Shown: in pieces, positions 21,736-33,645 of the stretch
How positions within the stretch are numbered: the stretch's first letter is position 1
How the letters are laid out: each line of letters opens with the position of its first letter
Assembly (NCBI RefSeq): GCF_002288925.2
Contig: NW_022098050.1
Span: forward strand, 1,154,924 to 1,218,923
Source: Delphinapterus leucas
Lineage: Eukaryota > Chordata > Mammalia > Artiodactyla > Monodontidae
Direction: 5' to 3'
DNA: 64,000 bases
Program-made: the position numbers and the translations under genes
Notes under the pieces: model-generated
What the model was told of the DNA's origin: nothing
What the model saw: only the letters and a program-made list of their open reading frames with translations
The model's database searches: none

Positions 21736-23977
21736 ATTTTAAAAGTGGACAAAAGATCTCAACAAATATCTCACAAAAGAAGATAGACAGATGATAAATG
21801 GACATATGAAAGGATGCACAACACAATTTGGCACTAAGGAAATGCAAGTTAAAACAACAATTTTTTACCAGTGAACACCTACTGAAAGGCTAGCAAGGAT
21901 GCATTTGGATCTCTCACACATTGATGTTGAAAATGCAAAATGATGCAGCTATTTTGGAAACAGGTTAGTGGTTTCTTAAAAAGCTAAACATGTTTTTCTG
22001 ATACAATCCAGAAATTGTGCTCCTGTTTATCCAATTGAATTGAAAACTTAATGTCAACACAAATAACTGTATATAAATGCTTATAGCAGCATTATCCATA
22101 ATTACCTTACCAAAAACCAAGATGCCTTTAATAGGTGAGTGAATAAATTATCTGTGGTACATACATACAATGGAATACTATTCAGCAATAAAAAGTAATA
22201 AACTATCAACTCCTAATTCACGGGATAACATGGATGAACCTTAAATGCATATTGCTAAGCAAAAGAGGCCAGTCTGAAAATACTGCATACTATATGATTC
22301 CATTTGTAAGATATCCTGGAAAAGACAACAACAGAGACAAAAAACAGGCCAGTAGTTTCTAGACGTTTTTTTGTCAGGGGGGAAGTGGTTGAACAAATGA
22401 AGTACAGGGGATTTTTTAGGATAGTAAAACTATCTTTATGATATTGTAAGGATAGATATGAGACACTATGCATTTTTTAAATCCCATAGAACATTAGAGA
22501 ACAAAGAGTGAACCTTAACGTATGCAAATAAAAAATCAATTCAGAGATCTAGGTACCCCAGGATGGAATGCAGACTATGACAAAAAAAAAAAAAAAATCT
22601 AGCTGTTTACAAACGTATGAAATAACATCAATGAAGAGTATGGGGAAAAGGAGTGCTGACCTAAGTAACTTTGGAAATGAGTGGATACTGTAAGACTAAA
22701 GAAAAAAGGAACTGTATATAGATACTGTATTCTAGTTGGTAAGGTTCTTAGAAGAGTATGGGCTAACAATCTGAAATCAATATACGTGTATACTGGGATT
22801 GAGTAAATAAGTATACGGATAGTTGGAGCCAATTTTCTCACAAAGGTAAGCAGGGGGGAAGGCTAGAATGAATCAACGTGATACTAGATTAGAGTTGGAG
22901 ACATCAGTATGACTCATGTGTACCTTAATATAGATACAAATGGACAGATGTATAAATAATTATAGATATATATGGGTACATGGGCTAGTATACAGACATT
23001 TTCTAAGCTCTATCTTCTGAGAGGGCTTAAAAGCAACAAGACTCTAATAGCAAGGGAACAACATGAGTGGGAAAATAAACCTAATACTGTATTATAACCC
23101 AAAGTATAAAATAAATACCCATGAGTCTACATTGCTATATATAAGTGACTGAATGAATAAATAAATCAGAGAGAATAGAAAAATCTTATGTAGAGAATAA
23201 TTCCAAATAATTTATATAGCTACTCCACCCTCAAGGAGGTGGGGCATAACTCCCCACCCCTTAAGTGTGGGCTGAACATAGTGACTTCTTTCCAAAGGGT
23301 ACTGTATGGAAAGGAGGAGGAAAGAGTAACTGTACAGTGGAGAAACTTGACAAACACTACCTTAGGTAGGTGAACAAGGTGATATCATCAGTTGTTAAGT
23401 CATGTTGATAGTGTGCCCTTGATATAATGTGATGAAAATGGCACTTTATTCCTGAGGCCTTCCTCTTAAGAACCCATAATGCCAGTCTAATCATGAGAAA
23501 AATATCAAAGACATCCCGATAGAGGGGACCTTCTGCAAAATACTTGACAAATACTCCCCCAAATTGTCAAGATCATTAAAAATAAGGAAAGTCTGATAAA
23601 CTGTCACAGTCTAGAAGAGCCTAAGAGAAGTGATGTCTAAATGCAATGTGCTATTGTGGGTGGGATCTTGGTCCAGAAAAAGGACATTAGGAAAAAAATG
23701 AAGGAAAACTGAATGAAGTATGGACTTTTGCTACTAGTAAGGTATCAATATTGGTTCAATAGTTGTGACAAATTTATCATACTAATGTAAGATATTAAGA
23801 ATAGGGGAGAGTGAGTGCTGTGTATAAGGGAACTCTCTGTACTACCTTTGCAACTTTTCTATAATTAGAAAACTATTGAAAATGTTGAGAATAGCTAACA
23901 CAGAATTTAATTTAATGTTTAATTCAATCAATCTGGAGTTATTACAACAACTTGGACATCACATATCAACTCCAGTC

Positions 23978-24073
23978 ATTTTTTTAATTTATTTTTTTTA
24001 CAGTAGGTCCTTGTTGGTTATCTATTTTAAGCATAGCAGTGTGTACATGTCAATCCCAAACTCCCAGTCTGCA
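23978..24073 (-). mobile_element. L1 3' tail insertion, in copy C only
   Basis: A short antisense L1 end (TACAGTAGGTCCTTGTTGGT, TACATGTCAATCCCAAACTC) is flanked by CTCCAGTC and CTCCCAGTC. The equivalent place in copy D (about 33760) lacks it, so it landed after the duplication. Confidence 0.55.
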
Positions 24074-26609
24074 CCATTTGCAATGATTCTCTCCACCCAG
24101 TCTGCAAAATGTTTACATACCTGGTGCCAGCTGTCTACCCCAGAGAGTATCTGGTGGCAACATAGACTACCGAATACACGTTTGCCTTATGGCTGCAAAG
24201 AACTCAGGAACCAAGGGAGGCAGTCTAAGGTGGGGATAGCATCTAGATTATTTTTTAATGTTCTAGCCCCAACTTCAGTGCTGGAAGGGCTCTGTACACA
24301 GAAGAAATAGCTTTTGTCATCAGGCATCAAGAGAGCTTTCAGCCCTAGTACACTGGCAAGGATGTACAGAACCACCAGAGTAGTGAAGAGATGTAGGTTT
24401 CCCAGAATTCATTAGTATTATCACTGCCTGACAAGGGGGAGCTATCTATACTCTGCCTGACTGACAGTGAGCAGGGGAGATTCTAAGGTAGGGAGGGGTA
24501 TCAGGCAAGCCTCTGGTCCTTTCATCCAGTAGATCTACCCACTCAGATGGCTTTACAACTTTAAGGTGGTAATGATTCATAGATTTTCTAAGCTTTTTCA
24601 TGGAAGTTGGCCAGGACCCTCCAAGATTCCCCATGTTCTGTCCTTCTGTTCCCTTTTCCACTATCTGCCGAGCTCTGAATTCAGAACCCTGACTGCCAGC
24701 CTGCCCTGGGCTATCAGGACTTGGTTTAGTATGTGGCCTCTCTCATGGATTCTGGAAATTTCTTTACCCCTCAGGCCTCCTGGTGCTCCTTACTAGTTGA
24801 GGATATCCTGTTTAGACTCTTCCTGGAGATCTAGTCATTCTAACCAAATCCTTGCTTCTTAAAGTAATTGAAAAGAATCTTATTGACATAGAGTTTTAAA
24901 ATATGTACCCAGAGATATCCCAGTACTCAAGATACCTTATGAAAATCCTGCTTTGTATGGATGAGGAATTAATTAATGAGGAATTATTTTTTGAGTAAAA
25001 TAATTAGAAAATCGAAATACAAAATAAAATAACATTGAGGATATATATTCACATAAAAGATTGATCAACATTTAAAGTTGATCAAATAAAATGCTTGTGA
25101 GTTTATGATATTTATATACATTAATATGTGAGAGTAGAAATTGGTACAGTATTATTGAAACAGAATAGCAGTGATAGTCATAAAAATTTACAATCAATAC
25201 ACTATTTCCACTTCAACCCAATGTTCATTTCTATGTCTTTCCATAAGAAAAAATACACATTTGCCCAATAATTTATATTTAACGATGTTGGTATCAGTTC
25301 TATTAGTTATAGCAACAAATGGAAAACAACTTATGTGCCCATCAGAAGGAGAATGGTTAATTTAATTATGGCACATACACACTTTAGAATTATTGGGGGT
25401 AGTTAAAAGACTGAGATGGATCCATATGTGCTTTCACAGAAAATCCTGCGCTCATTTCATTAAGTGACAGGGATGAGAGGCAAAACAATATTTACATCAT
25501 TATCTATGTGTGTTAAAAAACTCACATTGAATTTTCGTACTATATCTATGTAAGAAAAAAGCCCAGAATATATTTTAATATAATATATAAACATTGAAAA
25601 ATTATGGTTACCTGTGAGTAAGTCTGAATTTTGGAGGATGAAATAAGGAATGGGATTTGGATTCATCCATATTTTTCTAGCATCAAGAATATATGCAGTA
25701 TTTCTATTGTAATTAGTATATTTAAGTAAGACGGACAACAGAAATAATTGTAGCTGTGTGTTATTCAGATAAAGTATCTGTTAGCAGAAATGTAGGACGA
25801 AGCCGGAAACCTGAATGACAACACTTCAAAAGTTTGTCTCTCCTACACATAAAGCTTGCCTTGGGTTAGCCAGTGTCTCTGCTGTCACGTGACCCAGGGA
25901 TCCAGGCTGCTTCCACCGTATGGATCCAAATCTCAGCACAGGTTTGCATATTTGCTGCTTAATTGAACAGAAAGCATCGAGGTAGCACACTGTCAAATGC
26001 CTTGGTCTGAAAAGGACAAACATTGTTTCTGTTCATATTTCAGTGGCAAGGGTAGTCACAAAACCCTTTCTAATACAAGTGGACTGGACGATACAGTCTT
26101 GCAATCTCTCCACAAACAGTTAATGGAGTAGGAGATCATCAGTAAAGTACAACGCTTACAATTTGTATACAAAAGCCCTCTTCATTCTTGGAGAAGTTTC
26201 TAAGAAGGCAAAAATTGCCTTGCAACACTCCAACTTTTTCTAGTGTCTGCTATGTGACAGGTGTTTTCAGATACAGGCTCACACCAGTTTTCTAAAGGAC
26301 ACTGTAAATCTCAGCAGGGAAGTGTCGGTCACCTTTTGTCACTAAATAGTACCTTTCTGCACTTACCTTTACAGTAGTCTCAATACACTGAAACTTTTCT
26401 TCTTCTTTTTTCTGCATGGTCAAAAATCACAGCTTGTGAGCCTCTGCTGCCCATCACATGATGAACATGCCTGAACACTTGTACAGGTGTCTTTAGGCAC
26501 ACTGGAAAACCAGGGTTTTCCTCTTGGGCAGATACAGGCAAGAGTCAGGAAAATGATGGTCAATTTCTTTTTCTTATCAAAGATGGCATGTCCACCAGGG
26601 AGATTATGT

Positions 26610-27225
26610 TCTATATTGTTGGAAGACTGAATAATTGCTCCATGAAGATGCCCATACCTTATCCCTGAAACCTGTGAATATGTTATGTTACATGGCCAAA
26701 GGCACTTTGCAGATGTGGTAAGGTTATGCAAGCGACTTTAAGATAAAGATATTATACTGGAATACCTGGCTGGACCCCAGGTAATCTAATGACTGACCCC
26801 TTACAAGCAGAGAACCTTCTCTGGCTTGCTGCAGAAGAGAGATGTGGCAGACAGGGAAGTTCAAGAAATGCCAAGCGTGAGAAAGATTCAAAGTTTAATT
26901 GCTGACTCAAAATATATGGGCCCACATGTGAGGACGGGGGAGAGGTCTAGAGAAACTATGGCAGCTCCAGCTGACAGTCAGCAAGAAAACAGGGCCTTGG
27001 TCTTATTATCACAAAGAACTGGGTTCTGCCACAACCTGAATGCTTTTGGAAGGAAATTGTTCCCAGAACTCATGAGGAGAGGTCTGGCAGCTGAAAGCTT
27101 GACTTGGGCCTTGTGAAACCCAGAACAGAGAAACCAGCAGAAGCAACTTGGATTTCTTACCCACAGACATGTGAGAGAATAAATTTGTGTTGTTGTAAAC
27201 TGCTAAATTTGTGGCAATATGTGGA
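26610..27225 (+). mobile_element. MaLR-type LTR, copy C
   Basis: CCTGTGAATATGTTATGTTA, GGCACTTTGCAGATGTGGTA and TGTGAGAGAATAAATTTGTG follow the MLT1-like pattern. The same element is at 36560-37185 in copy D, so it predates the duplication. Subfamily not resolved. Confidence 0.55.
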
Positions 27226-28099
27226 ATACTGGCATAAACTTCTGGAAGGGCTACAGGGTCTGTTAGAATCCAGTCTAGGCAGATGGTTGTGACCCAGTGA
27301 TTTCCTTGGTCCTTCCTCATCTACCATTTAGAAGGGAGGTTTTGGTTCTTTACCACTTAGTTAAGCTCACTCATCAGTGTACAGATTCAGTGGCCAGTCT
27401 CAAATAAGTCAGCAGATTAAATTCTCTTTTCTTTCTAACATTGTCTGCTTTCTAAAACCTTCTAACTTCAGATTTATCTTGCAAGAACCTGTAGATCCTG
27501 TGCCTAATCTACTCACAAGCCAATTTGGAAAAAATTTTGAAAGTGCGGTGGAAGCACCCAGAGCAGATGAGCAGACTTCTAAACTTCACCTCCAAAGTAA
27601 ACAACAGTGGTTGGGGCTGCTGCTAGAAGAGAGATTCCACAGTCAGGGATGGGACAGACGGGATGTCTGCAGGGAGTTGGAATGCTCTAAATCAGGGGAA
27701 AGGTGGGTGATTCTGGGTTTTCTGTTCCACTGGGAGTAGAGTGCAGCCTTATAAAAGGAAGCAGGGGAGAGCTGGACAGCAGGTTAGGATCCAGATGTGG
27801 GCATGAGGGCACACTGGGGAAGACCCAGGGGAAGAGTGATGTAATTCGGAAAGGACTGGATCTGGTCCCATGTACCAGCATTGGGTAGAATCAGCCCTAA
27901 AAGAACCCTGTGGATAGGGGCAGGAGAACCTTAGGCAAATGCAGGCCATAGATAGTCCTCACTTGGTGTTTAATTCTCATTTTCACTTTATTAATACACC
28001 TGGGTTTAGTACATTGGCTGCAGATACCTTCTTTTTTTTATTTCCCGGGAGACATTGTGGAGTAATGAGAAATGAATTAAAAGATAGAAAGTTGGCCTC

Positions 28100-28380
28100 A
28101 GGCTGGGAGGGGTGGAACAGTGTGGGCTCTAGAGGAATTCAGACCAGGGTTCTGGTCCCAGCTCTGTCACTTACAAGCCAGGTGAACTCAGGAAAATTGC
28201 AAAACACTATGAGCCTCAGAGTCTTCATCTGTGAAATGGACTTGATAAGTAGTCCTCTTGCTCTTGCTTCACATATATCATGTAAATAGGAATGTTGGAA
28301 TGTAACTTATGCAAGACACTGGCACAGTCTCTGGCATTTATTGGGTTTTACTAAACTTTAGTTATTACTATAATTATTTT
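28100..28380 (+). repeat. MIR SINE, unit C copy
   Basis: GTGTGGGCTCTAGA, CCCAGCTCTGTCACTTACAA and CATCTGTGAAATGGACTTGA: the best preserved of the four shared MIR copies. Confidence 0.75.
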
Positions 28381-29009
28381 CACCCTAAAACCTACTAACC
28401 TCCCCCTCTGGTTTATTTTTTTTTAATCCAGGAAATATCATAGAATTTGTAGCTCTCTAGGATATGGCATAAGAAATCAGCCAATATGTTGCTTAGCATG
28501 TTAAACTAAGTTACTTGCTGTATAAATTTTCTTAGGATATATTATTTATTACTGGTGTGGGGGATCCTACCCAGTTTGATGCAACTCAAAATTCCTGAAA
28601 TTTGTGTCAAAGTCTATTTCCATCCCTCCCTTATATCTTCCCTTCCATCCAAAACACTTGTGTTTGCAATTACTTTACCTCCATCACAAATCTAGTTCTA
28701 GCTTAGAGTTTACCAAATTACATCCCAGATAACCTAATTAAAATGCCCATCTATTGGATGGACTATGTCTCTCCCAGCCCAAGGCAAAGATTGCCAGCAC
28801 AGTGGCTTCTGAGCATCCCGCCTCATATAAGTATCACCCTTACTTCTCAGACACTCCATTGTTATAATGTGCACAAATCACCTATTTTTTGGACTGTGTT
28901 CCCCCACACTGGAAAAAGAGCACAGGCCCTCTTCCACTTCCGCCCCAGGTGAAGATCGCTTTGCTTTATACATGGTCTTGAAGCAACTGCTAAAAGCAGC
29001 TTTCCATTC

Positions 29010-29390
29010 CAGGCTTTAGTCTCTCAATCTGAGACACATCATCTGAGATTTTAGTCTCTGCCTACCGCTCAAACAAACTCATCTGACCCACCACCCAGCT
29101 TAATTAAAATTACCTCCCACTGAAGGGCTTGCAGTTTCCCAAGGTCTCAAACCCCTTTACCATGGGATATTTACATTTCACTACAATTAAAACCCCCAAG
29201 TCCTCACACCATCTTTTGACTTGTCCTTTTAGTGGTAGGGAATATCTTACAATATTCCTAACGTCATAGCTGCTCCAAGACTTTAAAATTCTACTTTAAA
29301 ATTCTATGGGCAGGAATGGTTCTTGTTCATCTTAGTATTCCCCATACTAACAGGGAGCTTTGCAAAGATTAGATGCTTAATTATTGTTAA
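29010..29390 (+). repeat. L2 3' end, unit C copy
   Basis: Aligned with units A and D; ends in a GATTAGATGCTTAATTATTG stretch. A TAATATTAT simple repeat follows at 29440-29520. Confidence 0.45.
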
Positions 29391-29959
29391 GGGAGAAAAA
29401 AGTGGGCCACTGAAAAAGAGGTCTAATTTATTACAATATTATTTCTCCAATATTAATAATAATAAATATTATTATTACAATAATATTTATTACAATATTA
29501 TTTTATTTTTATATATATATCATGTTATGAAATAACAGACCAAAAGTGATAAATGAAGCCAAGAATTTATCATCTTTTATTTATTTCTTGACCCCAACTA
29601 TTACATTGTTGAGTTTTTCACATTTCCAAGGAAATGCCTTGTCTATTGCCATGTTATCTTATTCCAAATTACTAAATAAGGTAGAACTTTTCCAATTAGT
29701 TTTACAAAATAATAAAACTCTTACTCTTAAATCTCATTCACAGCCATCAGTGTTTGAGCAACATCACTCATAGATTTGGATTATGAAGCTACTTAAACCT
29801 TCTATTAAAAGGAACAATATTTTAAAAAATTATCCAAGTTACTACATAGAACAGAAACACAAATATATGTTATACACTATGTTGTCTGCAGCCCCACCCC
29901 AACCTTCTACTACTTAGAATGTGGACTTCTCTTTTTAACAACAAACTGAAGAATCTGCC

Positions 29960-30914
29960 TCAGACTCTATTGGGGTGGGAGGAGCTGCTGGCTATGGCCC
30001 TGGAGCGCACGCTGGCCAGGGCAGCAGTGCCAGCCCTGGCTGCAGCCCTGGCTCGGGCTCTCTCTCCCTCATCTCTCAAAGCCCCTTCATACCAGGATGG
30101 GAAGGCACTGGGGACCGTATCATGGATCTTGGCCACAAACTCCAGCACTTTCATCTTTCTGGTTTCAGTGTGGGCTCTTGGGCCCCACAGAAACTCATAG
30201 AACAGAGGATCGCTGTTGGGCACCTGGCGGCACTCCAGGTACCTTTCCCGCACTAAATCTTTGGTGATAAGCTTCCTGGGCTCCCCAAAAATGAAGTGCT
30301 TCCTCCCCTCATATAACCCCATCACATTCAATATTTGCCAGACTTGCTCCTCAGTGGCACAATTGCCCTTAGTCAAGATCACACCCAGAACAGCCATCAA
30401 CAGGCCTGTCTTGGGAACCTCTTTATCATCACTCAGGTTTGCATCATAGCTTGGTTCTGGCTTGTTGACAAGGACATAGATGTGCCAGTAGGGATCCACT
30501 TCCTTCAGGTCAAGGCCAAAGATCATCTCCAGGTGCTCAGAAGCTCTCTTGAGGATCTCAAGGAAGTGATTCCTATAAATCTGGATTATATTTCTCAGCA
30601 TATCTGCCTTGGTAATAGGCTCTTTCATTAGATGCTTGTACAACAGGTAGTACACCGGTATAACCACCTTCTCATCCATATGGCCTCTGTAGATGGGCTC
30701 AGTGTATGAAACAGCTCTGGCTCTCTGACCCTGTGGATTGCAACATGACCAAGCAATAGGTGAGTTTTGGGAAATAGCTTTGCAATGAGGAAGAAGACGG
30801 GAACTCTTCTCCCACTCTCACAGTGGCCTGAGCACCTACCAGATCCTCGGGCTCGTCTAGGGCCTGGCAGCGTTTTTCTTGGGCACAGAGCTTACTCTTC
30901 TGACCCCGAGGCAT
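29960..30914 (-). pseudogene. MAGEB10-like gene, unit C (frameshifted N-terminus, intact MAGE domain)
   Basis: The minus-strand start at 30914 gives [20 protein letters not shown], but this frame ends after 71 codons (stop 30699-30701). A second frame carries on: upstream of its first ATG (30679) it reads [20 protein letters not shown], then 239 codons to 29960. One frameshift near 30760-30800 explains the switch, and the linker is shorter than in MAGE-B relatives. The downstream frame holds the whole MAGE domain: [14 protein letters not shown] (20-33), [19 protein letters not shown] (45-63), [10 protein letters not shown] (105-114), [13 protein letters not shown] (131-143), [15 protein letters not shown] (154-168). 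It then has an Arg/Ala-rich tail. Residue pattern ([27 protein letters not shown]) fits MAGEB10 best, from memory. Either a pseudogene or a gene making a shortened protein from Met 30679. Confidence 0.7.
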
Positions 30915-30961
30915 GGTGACTTTCAACAAAAGCAGCAGGCAAGTGGCAGGTGACTCAGTGA

Positions 30962-30964
30962 CCT
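30962..30964 (-). promoter_or_regulatory. Splice acceptor of unit C coding exon
   Basis: The minus strand reads CATCCTCTTTCCTTTAG then GTCACTGAGTCACC, 49 bases upstream of the ATG at 30914. It shows that unit C kept its upstream exon architecture. Confidence 0.5.
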
Positions 30965-31129
30965 AAAGGAAAGAGGATGAGATTGCTGGGCCACTTCAAC
31001 AGGGAGATAGATACAGCCTTGGCCTCTACTGAAGGCCGCCTCTGTAGGTTTCCTTGAGGGCACTGTTCTAGGAGCCCACAAAGTTCCTATTCTCTAATTT
31101 GCCTCTTCCCTGAGGACCCTGTGGAAATA

Positions 31130-33645
31130 ACTAGGGTGTACCTTAGCTCCTACCTACCAAATCTGCCTGGGGCTCACTGGGGCTTAGAGCAGTGGCTCTG
31201 TTCCGAGTTAACGAACAGAGTGTCATCACTTCACTTTTGGCAAGCCCTGGGGTTCCTGTGCTCTACTGGTCTGATGCTGACCCCTCATTTCAAAGTCCTT
31301 ATCGCTCTGAGACCCCAGAGATGGAAATGAGCAGAACTTCATTATACCACACTTGCCTGGGAATGCACAGGGAAGAGCTCTGTGGGACCCTCTCTATCCT
31401 TGGATGATTAGCCGTCTCAGTCCTCACTCAGTGCCCTCACTTTCGCTTCTGGTAGGGCCTAGGACTCCTCCCCCTGCTGACATAAGACCTATACTCTCAG
31501 AGCAAGGCCCTCAAATCCTGAAAGTTCTGAGGAGGAGGTTAGGGAGGCCTCAGTCTAACCTATCTGCCCCAGGTACCCTCGGGGCTAATGACATGGATAG
31601 GATTCTCTGTGACCCCCACTGTTCTGAGGCAGGTGGTCCCCCCGGCCCTAACTCGGGATCCTCACACTGACGGTTGGAAAAGCTTGGATTCCCTCCCTTT
31701 AATGACCATGAGGCTGCCGTCTCAGACCAGACTTCGTCTTGGTGAGAGTGCCCGAGGAGCACACGAGGGGATGCCTCGGCCTCGCCCCTTATGGGAGGCT
31801 GCTTAGGGCTGACGGCGGTGGTGGGGCTTTGCAAGGCCCCCTTTGTCGGGGGTGGGAGTTCCCCAAGACCTCACTCGGCGCCCTCGCTGTAACAGGCCGC
31901 GGGGCCTGGGAGCACCTCCCCCTAACGCCGTGCCATCCTCCTCCCATTCTCGAGTGTTCATTCCCCCCGGAACACCAAGAGACAGATGTCGCCTCTACCC
32001 CCATTAGGGCCTGGGACCCGTCTCGCTGTTGGTCTGAAGCTGACACCCTGCTCTGCCCTCATCCCCTCAGGGGAAATTTCGAAAATACTTAACAGGTCGT
32101 TCTGTCAGATGATTGCCATCCAGGTTCTCTCAGGGCTGAGAGCAGGGTGGAACTCTCTGGGGACACCTTTAATCTGGACTGGCCAGTCCCCTCAATCCCA
32201 ACTCTGGGTCTTTACCGTAATTCCACACAGAGCCTGGAGCTTTTCCCTGGACTGACCTGATGCTGCCTCCTCAGACACCACAGGCAGAAGTTGGCCCGCG
32301 TCACATCCTTACCCCTACCTAGGCCCCTCGCCGCGGCCGGCAAAAGGGGCTTGGGCTCTGCGAGGCCACCTATGTGCTGGAGCGGGTGGTTCCCTCAGAC
32401 TTTGCCCAGGGTCCTTGCCTTTACTCCTTTAGGGCCTGGGACTTGTCCCTCTGCTAGTTTGAAGCTGACACCCTGGTCTCACCGCCCTCACCTGCCTTAG
32501 GCCCCTCAGAGGGAATTTAGAAGGTTCTCAGAGGTTGCTACATTCCTGCTTGGTTTCTTTAAGGGCTGATAGCAGGAGCGGGGCTCTCTGGGAGCCTCTC
32601 TAGTCTGCGACGGGCGGTACCCTCACATCTAACTCAGGATCTTTCCTGTAATTCCAGGCAGAGCCCAGAGTGCCTCCCTTAGCGTACAAGACACCGCTCC
32701 CCTCAGACCTATGCCTTCACTTCCCTGAGACCCCAAGGCAGATATCAGAGTGCACCACTTCCAGCCAGCTTTGCCTGGGGTCTCCCAGGACTGACATGGG
32801 GTGAGGGGGCGGGGTTCTATGGGTTCAACCTTGTTCTACGGGTGGGGATTCGCTTGGAATTCACATAGGGTTTTTTTTTTTTTTTAATTCCTGCCTGATC
32901 CTGTGTATCCTCCCTCTGGTTAACTAGACTGAAACCAAGGCCCTCCATACATCGCTCTCCAGGTTTCAAAGGGTGAGGTGAGGGGACTTCTTGAGCCTCA
33001 TAGCCATACCGGGGTTTCCCAGAGCTGAAACCAGGAGCAGGCCACTCTGCTGCCCACATGTTCTGGGGTTCCTTCAGAAATCAAACAGAATTCTCATGTT
33101 TACTTCTGTTAGTGCCTGGGACCCACTCTCCATTGAGCTGACACTCAGGTCCAATGCCCCCAACTTTCTGAGTCTCCAGAGGGGAAATGCAGAAGGCACT
33201 ACTTTAGGAAATCCCTGCACAGAACTTGTCAGGACTGAAAGCAGGGGTGAGTCCCTGGGGTCCACTATTCTGGAGTGCGGGGTCCCCTCAAACTAAATCA
33301 GGGACCTTACCTAAACTCCAAGCAAGACAGGAACTCTTCCCTCTGCTGACCTGATGCTGCCCACCTCAGATCAAAGTGTTCACATCCCTTAGACACCAGA
33401 GACTGAATTCAAGGGAAGCCATTTCCAGCCACGCTTTCTGGAGCTTCCCAAGGCTGACAACAGGGATGGGCCTCTGTATGGTGGCACCTTCTGTTCTGGA
33501 ATGGCTGGTCCCTCTGACCTCATTCAGAGTCCTCACCTTTAATTTTGTTAGGGCCTGGGTTTCCTCCATCGGCCAGCCTGAAACTGACAGGCTGGTCCAC
33601 TGTCCTCACTTCAGAGTTTGATTTTACTATATTTACTACAGATCA
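31130..33645 (-). repeat. Degenerate ~210-bp tandem repeats, 5' flank of unit C
   Basis: The opening element recurs near 31417, 31650, 31870, 32200, 32410, 32640, 32860, 33080, 33290 and 33520 (AGTCCTCACTCAGTGCCCTC; GACCTCATTCAGAGTCCTCA), each followed by GGGCCTGGGACT-like and GACACC..CCTCAGA-like parts. A T tract lies at about 32871-32885. No coding frame is supported. The units seem less GC-rich than those of B. Confidence 0.65.

Larger units (their letters stand above)
15130..23880 (+). mobile_element. Composite of old L1M copies (sense), with nested insertions
   Basis: Sense-strand L1 remains. ORF1-like pieces lie near 15310-15400 (GACAGGCTCATTAGTAGATG). ORF2-like pieces lie near 17900-18210 (ATATGCACCTAACAACAGAG) and 19000-20500. 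L1M 3' ends lie near 16740-16980, 22440-22510 and 23640-23880 (TAATGTAAACTATGGACTTT; TCTAAAACTGCTCTAAAAAT). All frames are broken. Simple repeats are at 15882-15896 (GA) and 16880-16895 (GT). Nested pieces are listed separately. About 17110-17420 does not read as L1 and I cannot classify it. Confidence 0.6.
23886..30640 (-). repeat. Tandem duplicon, copy C
   Basis: Collinear by eye with 33660-40513 over its whole length, offset about 9.8-9.9 kb. Anchors: 24339 and 34238 (TACACTGGCAAGG), 26436 and 36410 (GAACATGCCTGAACACTTGT), the paired LTRs, the MIR, L2, and finally the MAGE domain. About 24800-26600 shows no gene; it contains AT-rich sequence shared with 34700-36550. The copies have clearly diverged, so the duplication is not recent. 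Confidence 0.8.

Noticed and set aside
29440..29535. TAATATTAT palindrome-like stretch as possible regulatory structure
   Set aside because: Plain AT-rich simple repeat next to an L2 fossil.
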